A stretch of 64,000 nt of DNA, from NCBI GenBank assembly GCA_035604685.1, contig DATNIB010000001.1, positions 1 to 64,000 on the forward strand. The letters run 5' to 3'. The DNA comes from DATNIB01 sp035604685 (GTDB taxonomy: Bacteria; Actinomycetota; Acidimicrobiia; Acidimicrobiales; RAAP-2). Below are positions 17,338-25,233 of the stretch, in pieces. Under the pieces are notes generated by a model. That model did not search any database. It was given only the letters and a program-made list of their open reading frames with translations, and was not told the DNA's origin. Numbering within the stretch: position 1 is the stretch's first letter; every line of letters starts with the position of its first letter. A program made the position numbers and the translations under genes.

Positions 17338-18585
17338 GTGGGATCAACCGACCTCAGGACGTTGGGCCGTCGCGCCCGCGACGCGGCCAAGGTCCTCGCC
17401 GCCTCGTCCTCGGCGCCGCGCGACGACGCCCTGGCCCGGGCGGCCGAGCTGCTGGAGGCCGAGACCGACGCCATCCTGGCGGCCAACGAGGCGGACCGGC
17501 GCCTCGGGCAGGGGGCGGGACTGAGCGAGACCGCGCTCGACCGGCTGACCCTCAGCGCCGCCCGGATCGCCGGCATGGCCCAGGGCCTGCGGGACGTGGC
17601 GGCGCTGCCCGACCCGGTGGGGGAGATCGAGGACGGCTGGCGGCGGCCCAACGGGCTCAGCGTGTCGCGCGTCCGGGTGCCCCTCGGGGTGGTGGGCGTC
17701 ATCTACGAGAACCGGCCCAACGTGACGAGCGACGCCGCCGGCCTGTGCCTGAAGGCCGGCAACGCGGCCTTCCTGCGCGGCTCCTCGTCGGCGCTCCGCT
17801 CCAACCAGGCCGTCGTGTCGGTCCTGCGCCGGGCCCTGGCCAAGGCCGGCCTGCCCGAGGACGGCGTCCTCCTCGTCGAGGACCCCTCGCACGAGACGGC
17901 CATCGAGTTCATGCGCCTGCGCGGGTTGATCGACTGCCTGGTGCCCCGCGGCGGTCGGGAGCTGATCGCCGCCCTGCTCGAGCACGCCACGGTGCCCTAC
18001 GTCCTCGACGGCGACGGCAACTGCCACGTCTACGTGGACGCGGCGGCCGACCTCGCCATGGCCGAGGAGATCGTCGTCAACGCGAAGACCCAGCGGCCCG
18101 GCGTCTGCAACGCGGCCGAGTCCCTGCTCGTCCACCGCGCGGTGGCCGGGCAGTTCCTGCCGCGGGTGGCCGACGCCCTGGTGGGAGTGGAGCTGGTGGG
18201 CGACGAGCGCGTGCGGGCGATCCTCCCGCAGGTGGCGCCCGCCACCGAGGACGACTTCGCCACCGAGTTCCTGGCGCTCAAGCTGTCCGTCGGGGTGGTC
18301 GACGACCTGGACGGGGCGATCGCCCACATCGACCGCTACGGTTCGGGCCACTCCGAGGTCATCGTGACCGGCGACGTGACCGCGGCCGAGCGCTTCGTGC
18401 GCGAGGTCGACGCGGCGGCGGTGCTGGTCAATGCGTCCAGCCGCTTCATCGACGGCGGCGAGCTCGGGCTCGGGGCCGAGGTCGGCATCTCGACGCAGAA
18501 GTTGCACGCACGCGGGCCAATGGGGCTCCGCGAACTGACCTGCCTCAAGTGGGTCGTGAGAGGAGAGGGGCAGGTTCGGCGATGA
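17338..18585 (+). CDS. proA: glutamate-5-semialdehyde dehydrogenase
   Basis: Second step of proline synthesis: NADPH-dependent reduction of glutamyl-5-phosphate. The 415-residue aldehyde-dehydrogenase-fold protein has GVVGVIYENRPNVTSDAAGLCLKAGNA, the catalytic cysteine C257 in QRPGVCNAAESLLV, and the C-terminal NASSRFIDGGELGLGAEVGIST. GTG start with a leaderless-type promoter. Its stop overlaps the moxR ATG by 4 bp. Confidence 0.97.
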   Translation: MGSTDLRTLGRRARDAAKVLAASSSAPRDDALARAAELLEAETDAILAANEADRRLGQGAGLSETALDRLTLSAARIAGMAQGLRDVAALPDPVGEIEDGWRRPNGLSVSRVRVPLGVVGVIYENRPNVTSDAAGLCLKAGNAAFLRGSSSALRSNQAVVSVLRRALAKAGLPEDGVLLVEDPSHETAIEFMRLRGLIDCLVPRGGRELIAALLEHATVPYVLDGDGNCHVYVDAAADLAMAEEIVVNAKTQRPGVCNAAESLLVHRAVAGQFLPRVADALVGVELVGDERVRAILPQVAPATEDDFATEFLALKLSVGVVDDLDGAIAHIDRYGSGHSEVIVTGDVTAAERFVREVDAAAVLVNASSRFIDGGELGLGAEVGISTQKLHARGPMGLRELTCLKWVVRGEGQVRR

Positions 18586-19532
18586 CGTTGAGCGAACTCG
18601 GGCTGACCGACACGGGTCCGGCCCGCTTCGGCTCGGTGGCCGATGTGCGCACCGGGCTGGCGGACGTGGGGTACCTGGCCGACGACGGCATCGCCGGCGT
18701 GGTCTACCTGGCGGACCGCCTGGCCAAGCCGGTGCTGGTGGAGGGCCCGGCCGGCACCGGGAAGACCCAGCTGGCCAAGTCGGTGGCCGAGTACACCGGC
18801 AGTCGGCTCATCCGCCTGCAGTGCTACGAGGGCCTGGACGAGTCCAAGGCCCTCTACGAGTGGAACTACCGCAAGCAGCTGCTGCGGATCCAGGCCGGCA
18901 GCGTGCTGCTCGGCGAGGGCGAGGGCGCCCCCGCCGACGCGGACCACGCGGGCGGGCCCACCTGGAAGGAGCTGGAGGAGGACATCTTCTCGGAGGACTT
19001 CCTCCTCACCCGGCCGCTCCTGGAAGCCATCCGGGCCGACGAGCCGGTCGTGCTCCTGATCGACGAGGTCGACCGGGTCGAGCTCGAGACCGAGGCCCTG
19101 CTCTTGGAGATCCTCTCGGAGTACCAGGTGTCCATCCCCGAGCTCGGCACCGTGCGGGCCACGCGGATCCCGATGGTGTTCCTCACCTCCAACAACACCC
19201 GCGAGCTCTCCGAGGCGCTGAAGCGCCGCTGCCTCTACCTGCACATCAACTACCCGGACCTCGAACGCGAGCGCCTGATCGTGCGCACCCGCGTGCCGGG
19301 TATCACCGAGGAGCTGGCCGACCAGGTGGCGCGCATCGTGCGGTCGCTGCGCACCATCGAGCTGCGCAAGCTCCCGTCGGTCTCAGAGACCCTCGACTGG
19401 GCCCGCACCCTCGTAGTCTTGGGCACCACCTCGATCGACGCGACGTCGGCCCGCGACACGCTCCACATCCTGCTCAAGTACCAGACCGACATCGACCGGG
19501 CGGCCAAAGAGCTGCTCACCGCGCCCGACTGA
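18582..19532 (+). CDS. MoxR-family AAA+ ATPase
   Basis: MoxR ATPases act as chaperones with VWA-domain partners to mature or load metals into enzymes. The 316 residues have Walker A GPAGTGKT (residues 55-62), Walker B VVLLIDEVDR, sensor-1 FLTSNNTRELSEALKRRC, and the MoxR lid domain. The target is unknown. This subtype (LIRLQCYEGLDESKALYEWNYRKQLL) matches the CoxD-like branch. The gene overlaps proA by 4 bp and is followed by its VWA partner after 16 bp. Confidence 0.9.
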   Translation: MTLSELGLTDTGPARFGSVADVRTGLADVGYLADDGIAGVVYLADRLAKPVLVEGPAGTGKTQLAKSVAEYTGSRLIRLQCYEGLDESKALYEWNYRKQLLRIQAGSVLLGEGEGAPADADHAGGPTWKELEEDIFSEDFLLTRPLLEAIRADEPVVLLIDEVDRVELETEALLLEILSEYQVSIPELGTVRATRIPMVFLTSNNTRELSEALKRRCLYLHINYPDLERERLIVRTRVPGITEELADQVARIVRSLRTIELRKLPSVSETLDWARTLVVLGTTSIDATSARDTLHILLKYQTDIDRAAKELLTAPD

Positions 19533-19548
19533 GGCCGCGCCCAGCCCC

Positions 19549-20988
19549 ATGCTCGAGCTGCTCTCGGGGTTCATCAACGAGCTGCGTCAGAACGGGCTCC
19601 CGGTCTCGTTGACCGAGCACCTCGACGCGGCCGAGGCCGTGCACTTCGTGCCGCTCGAGGACCGCGACGCCCTCAAGTACGCGCTGGGGGCCACGCTCGT
19701 GAAGTCGAGCTCGCACTGGCGCGCCTTTGAGACGGCGTTCGACGTCTATTTCGCCAACCGGCTGAACACCGAGGAGGCGGGCGACGAGGAGGGAGAAGCG
19801 CCGGGCGATCGGGCCGGCGAGCGCGATCGGATGCGGGGCGGGGAGGGCTCGGGCGGCGCCGGCGGCGAGCTCATGACGCCCGAGGAGATCGCCAGTTTGC
19901 TCTACCGGGCCCTCATGGCGGGGGACACCTCGCTCATGCGGGTGGTGGCCCGCCAGGCCGTCAGCCGCTACGCCGGCATCGAGCCCGGCCGCCCCGTCGG
20001 CGGCACCTACTACCTCTACCGGACGCTGCGGAACCTCGACCTCGACGGCGTCCTGCAGCGGATCATGGCCGCGGTGCGCCCCGAGGCGGGCGCCGGCGAG
20101 GAGGGGCTCACCCCCCTCCAGGAGCGGCTGCTCGGCGACGAGTACCGCCTGCGCATCGAGCAGCTGCGCCAGGAGGTGGAAGAGGAGATCCGACGCCGCC
20201 TGGTGGCCGACCGGGGCGCCGAGGCCCTGGCCCGCTCGGTGCGCAAGCCCCTGCCCGAGGACCTCGACGTCATGCACGCGACACGCGACGAGTTGGCCGC
20301 CCTGCACCGCGCGCTGCGGCCTCTGTCGCGCAAGCTGGCGGTGCGTCTCGCCCGCCGGCGCCGCCACGGGCGCCGGGGACCGCTCGATTTCCGGGCCACC
20401 ATGCGACGGTCGCTGTCGACGGGCGGCGTGCCGATCGACCCCAAGTTCCGCCGGCCGCGCCCGCACAAGCCCGAGATCATGGTCATCGCGGACGTCTCGG
20501 GCTCGGTCGCCTCCTTCGCCCGCTTCACGCTCCACCTCGTGTACGCCATCAGCTCGCAGTTCTCCAAGGTGCGCAGCTTCGTCTTCGTCGACGGCATCGA
20601 CGAGGTGACGTCGTACTTCGAGGGGGTCGACGACCCCTCCGACGCGGTGCACCGCATCAACACCGAGGCCGACGTGGTCTGGGTGGACGGGCACTCCGAC
20701 TACGGGCACGCCCTGAGCGTGTTCCACCACAAGTGGGCCGACGAGATCACGTCGCGCACGAGCGTCCTCATCCTGGGCGACGCCCGCAACAACTACCACG
20801 CGCCCGAGGCCTGGGTGCTCTCGGATCTGCGGGCCAAGGCCCGCCACCTTTACTGGCTGAACCCCGAGCCGCGCGACTACTGGGGGTCGGGCGACTCGAT
20901 CGTCGGTGAGTACGCCGGGCACTGCGACGCCGTGGTCGAGTGCCGGACCCTCCGCCAGCTGGAGCGCTTCGTCGGGGAGCTCACCTGA
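19549..20988 (+). CDS. VWA-domain protein, CoxE-like
   Basis: Partner of the MoxR ATPase. The 479-residue protein has an N-terminal helical region, a charged linker at about 80-105, and a C-terminal von Willebrand factor A domain with the MIDAS start D315-V-S317-G-S319 (IADVSGSV), then HSDYGHALSVF and ILGDARNNY. This matches CoxE-like proteins linked to CO dehydrogenase maturation, but no cox genes are in view, so the client is unknown. ATG 19549. Confidence 0.87.
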   Translation: MLELLSGFINELRQNGLPVSLTEHLDAAEAVHFVPLEDRDALKYALGATLVKSSSHWRAFETAFDVYFANRLNTEEAGDEEGEAPGDRAGERDRMRGGEGSGGAGGELMTPEEIASLLYRALMAGDTSLMRVVARQAVSRYAGIEPGRPVGGTYYLYRTLRNLDLDGVLQRIMAAVRPEAGAGEEGLTPLQERLLGDEYRLRIEQLRQEVEEEIRRRLVADRGAEALARSVRKPLPEDLDVMHATRDELAALHRALRPLSRKLAVRLARRRRHGRRGPLDFRATMRRSLSTGGVPIDPKFRRPRPHKPEIMVIADVSGSVASFARFTLHLVYAISSQFSKVRSFVFVDGIDEVTSYFEGVDDPSDAVHRINTEADVVWVDGHSDYGHALSVFHHKWADEITSRTSVLILGDARNNYHAPEAWVLSDLRAKARHLYWLNPEPRDYWGSGDSIVGEYAGHCDAVVECRTLRQLERFVGELT

Positions 20989-20993
20989 GCCAG

Positions 20994-21653
20994 GTGAGCG
21001 CCGAGTCCGAGGCCACCCGGGTCGTCCTCGTCCGTCACGGGGAGTCCAAGTGCAACGCCGACGGCGTGGTCGGCGGCCAGCGGGGCTGCACCGGCCTCAC
21101 CCCCGACGGGGTCGACCAGGTGGCGGCGCTGGCCGACCGGCTGGCGGCCACCGGCGAGCTCGGCGAGGTCGCCGCCCTCTACGCCTCGACCCTGCCGCGG
21201 GCCATCGAGACGGCCGAGATCCTGCGACCGGCCCTCGAACGCGGCGGCGCGGCGCTGCCAGTGATCGTGGAGCACACGCTGCGCGAGATGGAACCGGGGG
21301 AGGCCGACGGGCTGACCTGGCGGGAGGTGGACGAGCGCTGGGGTCCCATCGACCCCGAGGTCGTGGACCGGCCGTGGGCGCCGGGCTGCGAGGCCTGGCT
21401 CGACTTCGCGGCCCGTGCCGCCGGGGCGGTCGAGCGCGTGGCCGACGCGCACCCCGGCCGGCTGGTGGTCATCGCCTGCCACGGCGGGGTGATCGAGGCG
21501 AGCCTGGTGCGGTTCCTGCCGAGCGCGCCGGGGGGTGGGCGTCTCGGCCTGCGCCCCAAGTACGCGTCGATGACAGAGTGGGAACGCGAGGACGGTCGCT
21601 GGGTCCTCCTCCGCTACAACGACGGCGGGGAGGGCCTCGGGCCGCGCCTCTAG
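20994..21653 (+). CDS. histidine phosphatase family protein (phosphoglycerate mutase-like)
   Basis: A 219-residue branch-1 histidine phosphatase: catalytic LVRHGESKCNADGVVGGQ, then LYASTLPRAIETAEIL, EMEPGEADGLTW and the second histidine in VIACHGGVIEASL. Substrate unknown; MSMEG_4193-type phosphatases and GpmB-like enzymes are close. I use GTG 20994, five bases after the VWA gene stop; an earlier in-frame start would overlap the VWA gene by about 50 bp. The stop overlaps the stop of the convergent aroG-type gene (21650-21653). Confidence 0.88.
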   Translation: MSAESEATRVVLVRHGESKCNADGVVGGQRGCTGLTPDGVDQVAALADRLAATGELGEVAALYASTLPRAIETAEILRPALERGGAALPVIVEHTLREMEPGEADGLTWREVDERWGPIDPEVVDRPWAPGCEAWLDFAARAAGAVERVADAHPGRLVVIACHGGVIEASLVRFLPSAPGGGRLGLRPKYASMTEWEREDGRWVLLRYNDGGEGLGPRL

Positions 21654-23017
21654 GTGCGCAGGAGCTCGGTCACCCGGAAGGCCAGGTCGAGGGCCTGCCG
21701 GGCGTTCAAGCGGGGATCGCAGGTCGTCGTGTAGTGGTCGCCCAGGTCGGCCTCGAAGACCTCTTCGGCGCCCCCCAGGCATTCGGTCACGTCGTCGCCG
21801 GTCAGCTCCACGTGCACGCCGCCGGGCCAGCTGCCCTCCGCCCGGTGGACGGCGAAGAAGCCGCGCAGCTCGGCCAGGATGTCGTCGAAGCGCCGGGTCT
21901 TGCGCGCCCCGCTCGTGAAGGTGTTGCCGTGCATGGGGTCGCAGGCCCAGACGACGGGGTGCCCCGCCTCGCGCACGGCGCGCAAGAGCGGCGGCAGCAG
22001 CGCCTCGACGTTTTCCGCACCCAGCCGGGTGATGAGCGTGAGCCGGCCCGGGATGCGCCCGGGGTTGAGGCGCTCGCAGATGGCGACCAGCTCCTCGGGG
22101 GTGGCGGTCGGCCCGACCTTGCAGCCGAGCGGGTTGATGACGCCCGAGAGGAATTCGAGGTGGGCACCGTCGAGCTGCCTCGTCCGCTCGCCGACCCACA
22201 GCATGTGCCCCGAGCAGTCGACCCAGTCGCCGGTCAGCGAGTCCCGGCGGGTGAGCGCCTCCTCGTAGTGGAGGATCAGCGCCTCGTGGCTGGTCCAGAA
22301 GTCGACCTGCTGGACGCCCGACTCGACCGCCAGGTCGATCCCACACGCGCTCATGAATCGCAGCGCCCGGTCGATCTCGCCCGCGATGTGCTCGTAGCGG
22401 CGGCCCTCGGCCGAGGTGGCCACGAACTGCTGGTTCCAGGCGTGCACCTGGGTCAGGTCGGCGAAGCCCCCCTTGGTGAAGGCCCGCAGGAGGTTGAGGG
22501 TCGACGCCGACTGGTGGTAGGCGGTGATGAGGCGCGCCGGGTCGGGTCGGCGCGCCTCGGGGTCCAAGGCGTCGTCGTTCACCATGTGGCCCCGGAACAC
22601 CTCGAGCTCGCGCTCGCCGACGCGCTCGGTGCGATCGCTGCGGGGCTTGGCGAACTGGCCGGCGATGCGGCCGACCTTCACCACCGGCACGCCGGCCGCA
22701 TAGGTGAGGACCGCGGCCATCTGCAGGATCACCTTCAGCTTGTCCCGGATGGCGTCGGCCGAGAAGTCGTCGAAGGACTCGGCGCAGTCGCCGGCCTGGA
22801 GTAAGAAGGCCTTGCCGGCGGCCACGTCGGCCAGGGTCGAGGTGAGCCGGCGGGCCTCGCCGGCGAAGACGAGCGGGGGCAGCCTGCTCAGCTGGGCCTC
22901 CACCTTCTTGCGGGCGACCTCGTCGGGCCACACCGGCTGCTGGGACGCGGGGCGGTCGCGCCAGGAGCCGGGGTACCAGGGCGCCCGGGCGTTGGTGTCC
23001 TGGCGGGCCTCGGGCAT
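21650..23017 (-). CDS. aroG: 3-deoxy-7-phosphoheptulonate synthase, class II
   Basis: First step of the shikimate pathway: phosphoenolpyruvate plus erythrose 4-phosphate to DAHP. The 455-residue protein is of the plant/actinobacterial class II type, with GDCAESFDDF, VVKVGRIAGQFAKPRS, SHEALILHYEEALTR, GVINPLGCKVGPTATPEE, VWACDPMHGNTF and HVELTGDDVTECLGG. The metal-site cysteine, histidine and glutamates lie in these motifs. ATG 23017 has a leaderless-type promoter and is divergent from nadD with only 60 bp between the start codons. Confidence 0.96.
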   Translation of the reverse strand: MPEARQDTNARAPWYPGSWRDRPASQQPVWPDEVARKKVEAQLSRLPPLVFAGEARRLTSTLADVAAGKAFLLQAGDCAESFDDFSADAIRDKLKVILQMAAVLTYAAGVPVVKVGRIAGQFAKPRSDRTERVGERELEVFRGHMVNDDALDPEARRPDPARLITAYHQSASTLNLLRAFTKGGFADLTQVHAWNQQFVATSAEGRRYEHIAGEIDRALRFMSACGIDLAVESGVQQVDFWTSHEALILHYEEALTRRDSLTGDWVDCSGHMLWVGERTRQLDGAHLEFLSGVINPLGCKVGPTATPEELVAICERLNPGRIPGRLTLITRLGAENVEALLPPLLRAVREAGHPVVWACDPMHGNTFTSGARKTRRFDDILAELRGFFAVHRAEGSWPGGVHVELTGDDVTECLGGAEEVFEADLGDHYTTTCDPRLNARQALDLAFRVTELLRT

Positions 23018-23023
23018 CCACGA

Positions 23024-23069
23024 ATGCTATGGGGTGGGCGGGGGGTACCAACGCACGGTCTCGTAGGCT
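23024..23069. promoter_or_regulatory. divergent leaderless promoters for aroG (-) and nadD (+)
   Basis: On the reverse strand TAGCAT (23024-23029) lies 6 nt before the aroG ATG, with TTGGTA 16 bp further upstream (23046-23051). On the forward strand TAGGCT (23064-23069) lies 8 nt before the nadD GTG. The two promoters must share their upstream regions within 60 bp. Confidence 0.6.
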
Positions 23070-23077
23070 GACCGGCT

Positions 23078-23701
23078 GTGCCCGCTGCGAGCGCCCGCGC
23101 GGAACGCCTCGGCCTTCTCGGCGGGACCTTCGATCCGCCCCATCTCGGACACGTGGCGGCCGCGCAAGCGGCGCGCCGAGCCCTCTCGCTCGACCGGGTC
23201 CTCCTCGTCGTGGCCAACGATCCGTGGCAGAAGAGCCCGCTGCGCCCCATCACCGGCGCGGCCGACCGGCTCGCCATGACCGAGGCGGCGGTCGAGGGGG
23301 AGGCGGGGATCGAGGCCAGCCGGATGGAGCTCGACCGCGGGGGGCCGAGCTACACCGTCGACACGGTCGAGCAGCTGCGCACCGAGGCGGTGGCGCGCGG
23401 CGCGGCCCCGCCCGAGCTCTTCGTCATCGTGGGTGCCGACATCGTTCCCACGCTCCCGACCTGGCATCGGGTGGACGAGCTGCGCGCCCTGGTGACCCTC
23501 GTCATCGTGGCGCGCCCGCACGCGCCCGCGCCCGCCGGCCCCCCGGGGTGGCACAGCGCGGTGGTGGGCGGGCTCGACTTCGACGTCTCGAGCTCCCAGA
23601 TCCGGGAGCGCCTGGCCGGTGGCGAGGGGGCCGGCCAGATGGTGCCGCCCGGCGTTGGCCATTGCATTGCGGCCCGGGGTCTGTACGCTGTGGCCAGATG
23701 A
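23078..23701 (+). CDS. nadD: nicotinate-nucleotide adenylyltransferase
   Basis: Adenylates nicotinate mononucleotide in NAD synthesis. The 207-residue nucleotidyltransferase-fold protein has GLLGGTFDPPHLGH (HxGH at 22-25), NDPWQKSPL, FVIVGADIVPTLPTWHRV and the C-terminal FDVSSSQIRERLA (ISSTxIR-type motif). GTG 23078 follows a leaderless-type -10. The stop overlaps the next ATG (ATGA). nadD ... rsfS is a standard actinobacterial neighbourhood. Confidence 0.95.
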   Translation: MPAASARAERLGLLGGTFDPPHLGHVAAAQAARRALSLDRVLLVVANDPWQKSPLRPITGAADRLAMTEAAVEGEAGIEASRMELDRGGPSYTVDTVEQLRTEAVARGAAPPELFVIVGADIVPTLPTWHRVDELRALVTLVIVARPHAPAPAGPPGWHSAVVGGLDFDVSSSQIRERLAGGEGAGQMVPPGVGHCIAARGLYAVAR

Positions 23702-24072
23702 GCGCATCCCTGGCTGACACGGCCGAGCTCCCCCGCTACCGGCCCGCCCACGGCTCGCCCGCCGCCCGCCGCCCGCTCACCCCCGCCGCCTCGATCGCCC
23801 CGCCCCGGCCGGCCGGCCGGGTCGCCGCCCCCGTGGCCCCCCCGGCGCGGCCCGCCCGGCCACCCGCCCCGGCCGCGCCCCGCCGGCCCGCGGCCGCGCC
23901 GGCGCTCGAGATCCCGCCGATCGCCGCCACCCCGTCCCCGCCCGGCCGCGCCGCGCTGCGGGCCGAACGGCAGGCGGCTCGGCGCGAGCGGCGTCTCTAC
24001 ATCTGTCTCGGGCTCGGCACGATCGGTGCCATGCTCGGGGCCACGGTCGTCGTCTTGGACGTGCTCCATTGA
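23698..24072 (+). CDS. hypothetical proline/alanine-rich single-pass membrane protein
   Basis: I do not recognise a family. The 124-residue product has about 75 residues of Ala/Pro/Arg-rich, probably disordered sequence, a basic RAERQAARRERR stretch, and one C-terminal membrane helix (about 101-121, LYICLGLGTIGAMLGATVVVL). ATG 23698 overlaps the nadD stop, which supports translation. Its place between nadD and rsfS is where other actinobacteria carry a membrane-anchored protein, often of LytR-CpsA-Psr type; this is not one. Confidence 0.65.
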   Translation: MSASLADTAELPRYRPAHGSPAARRPLTPAASIAPPRPAGRVAAPVAPPARPARPPAPAAPRRPAAAPALEIPPIAATPSPPGRAALRAERQAARRERRLYICLGLGTIGAMLGATVVVLDVLH

Positions 24073-24245
24073 GCCAGGCGGACCGCCGGCGCGGGTCACC
24101 GCCCGCGTGGGGTCGCCCGTGAGGGGCCGCCGGTGAAGGGGTCCGGTGTCGGGCGTTCCTTCGGTCGGCTCGTCCCGGGCCCCCGAACCAGATGAGTGAG
24201 GAAGCGGTGTCGCACGCCGCGTCGCGAACCCGACCCGGAGCACCG

Positions 24246-24608
24246 ATGATCCCCTCCCTCGCGCTGGCTGCGGCCAGGGCGGCAGACGACAAGCTCGGCC
24301 AGGACACGGTCGTCCTCGCCATGGCCGACCTCATCGGCGTGGTCGACGCCTTCGTCGTGACGAGCGGGCGCAACGTGCGCCAGGTGCGCACGATCGTGGA
24401 GGAGGTCGAGCTCCGGGTGAAGGCCCAGGCCGGCCCGGCGCCGCGCGCCGTCGAGGGACTCAGCGACGGGACCTGGGTCCTCATGGACTACGGGGACTTC
24501 GTCGTGCACGTCTTCGCCGAACAGACCCGCTCCTACTACGACCTGGAGCACCTCTGGTCGGCCGCGCCGCGCGTGCACTGGCGCGACGGGGCCGAGGTCC
24601 CGGCCTGA
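24246..24608 (+). CDS. rsfS: ribosomal silencing factor RsfS
   Basis: Binds uL14 and blocks subunit joining in slow growth. The 120-residue product has the family core DTVVLAMADLIGVVDAFVVTSGRNVRQVRTIVEEVE and GTWVLMDYGDFVVHVF, then YYDLEHLW. I use ATG 24246, which has GGAG five bases upstream and gives a family-like N-terminus. An in-frame ATG at 24192 would add 18 residues and has no Shine-Dalgarno sequence. The 173 bp before it hold no other gene. It converges on the lipoprotein gene with 7 bp between the stops. Confidence 0.9.
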   Translation: MIPSLALAAARAADDKLGQDTVVLAMADLIGVVDAFVVTSGRNVRQVRTIVEEVELRVKAQAGPAPRAVEGLSDGTWVLMDYGDFVVHVFAEQTRSYYDLEHLWSAAPRVHWRDGAEVPA

Positions 24609-24615
24609 GTCCGCT

Positions 24616-25233
24616 TCAGCAGCTCGTCGACACCGGGGTGACCCCCGGGTAGTCGAGCGAGGACACGGCGCGGGGCACCTGGGCCCCGGTGGCGACGGGC
24701 ACCTCCGTCGGCTGCCCCTCGATCTCGAAGAGCAGCGGCGCGCCGGCGTCGAGCTGGTTGACCGTGTAGACGATCTGCTCGACGGCCAGCACCTGCTCGG
24801 CACCGGCCACCTCGCCGAAGGACTGGTTGAAGTCGACGGTGATGGGGCCGGTCAACGGCTTGGTGGGCACGCTGCGCGGCGTCACCGACAGGACCTCGGT
24901 CCCGCCGGGGATGGCGCTGAAGAAGCCGTCGCCCTGTTCCTTGGAGTCCGGGCCGGCCACCAGGCGTTGGAGCAGCGTCTCGAGATTCGTGCACTGCGCG
25001 GGCGGCACCTGCCGCACGAACGGGGTGGGCGTTCCCGACGCGTCGATGAGATAGATGTAGACGGGCGTCCCCTCGGGCAGCGTCGTGGGCGGCGGCGCCA
25101 GCGCGCCCGGGTTCACCAGCCGGTTGGCGATGACGGTGGGGGTGCCGCCGATGGGGACGCCGCAGGCGCCGAGGGCCAGCCCGCCGAGCGCGACCAGTGC
25201 CGTCAGCCCGGTGCGGGTCCGCCAGCGCGTCAC
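24616..25233 (-). CDS. GerMN-domain lipoprotein, LpqB-like
   Basis: A secreted lipoprotein of 205 residues: signal peptide with lipobox LGACG (lipidated C24), then a GerMN domain (VYIYLIDASG, ETLLQRLVAGP, ITVDFNQSF, AVEQIVYTVNQL). It is the last gene of a three-gene reverse-strand operon and overlaps the histidine kinase gene by 4 bp (GTGA). In Mycobacterium the order mtrA-mtrB-lpqB is conserved and LpqB modulates MtrB sensing. The same order here suggests the same role, though this protein is much shorter than LpqB and lacks its beta-propeller part. Confidence 0.85.
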   Translation of the reverse strand: MTRWRTRTGLTALVALGGLALGACGVPIGGTPTVIANRLVNPGALAPPPTTLPEGTPVYIYLIDASGTPTPFVRQVPPAQCTNLETLLQRLVAGPDSKEQGDGFFSAIPGGTEVLSVTPRSVPTKPLTGPITVDFNQSFGEVAGAEQVLAVEQIVYTVNQLDAGAPLLFEIEGQPTEVPVATGAQVPRAVSSLDYPGVTPVSTSC

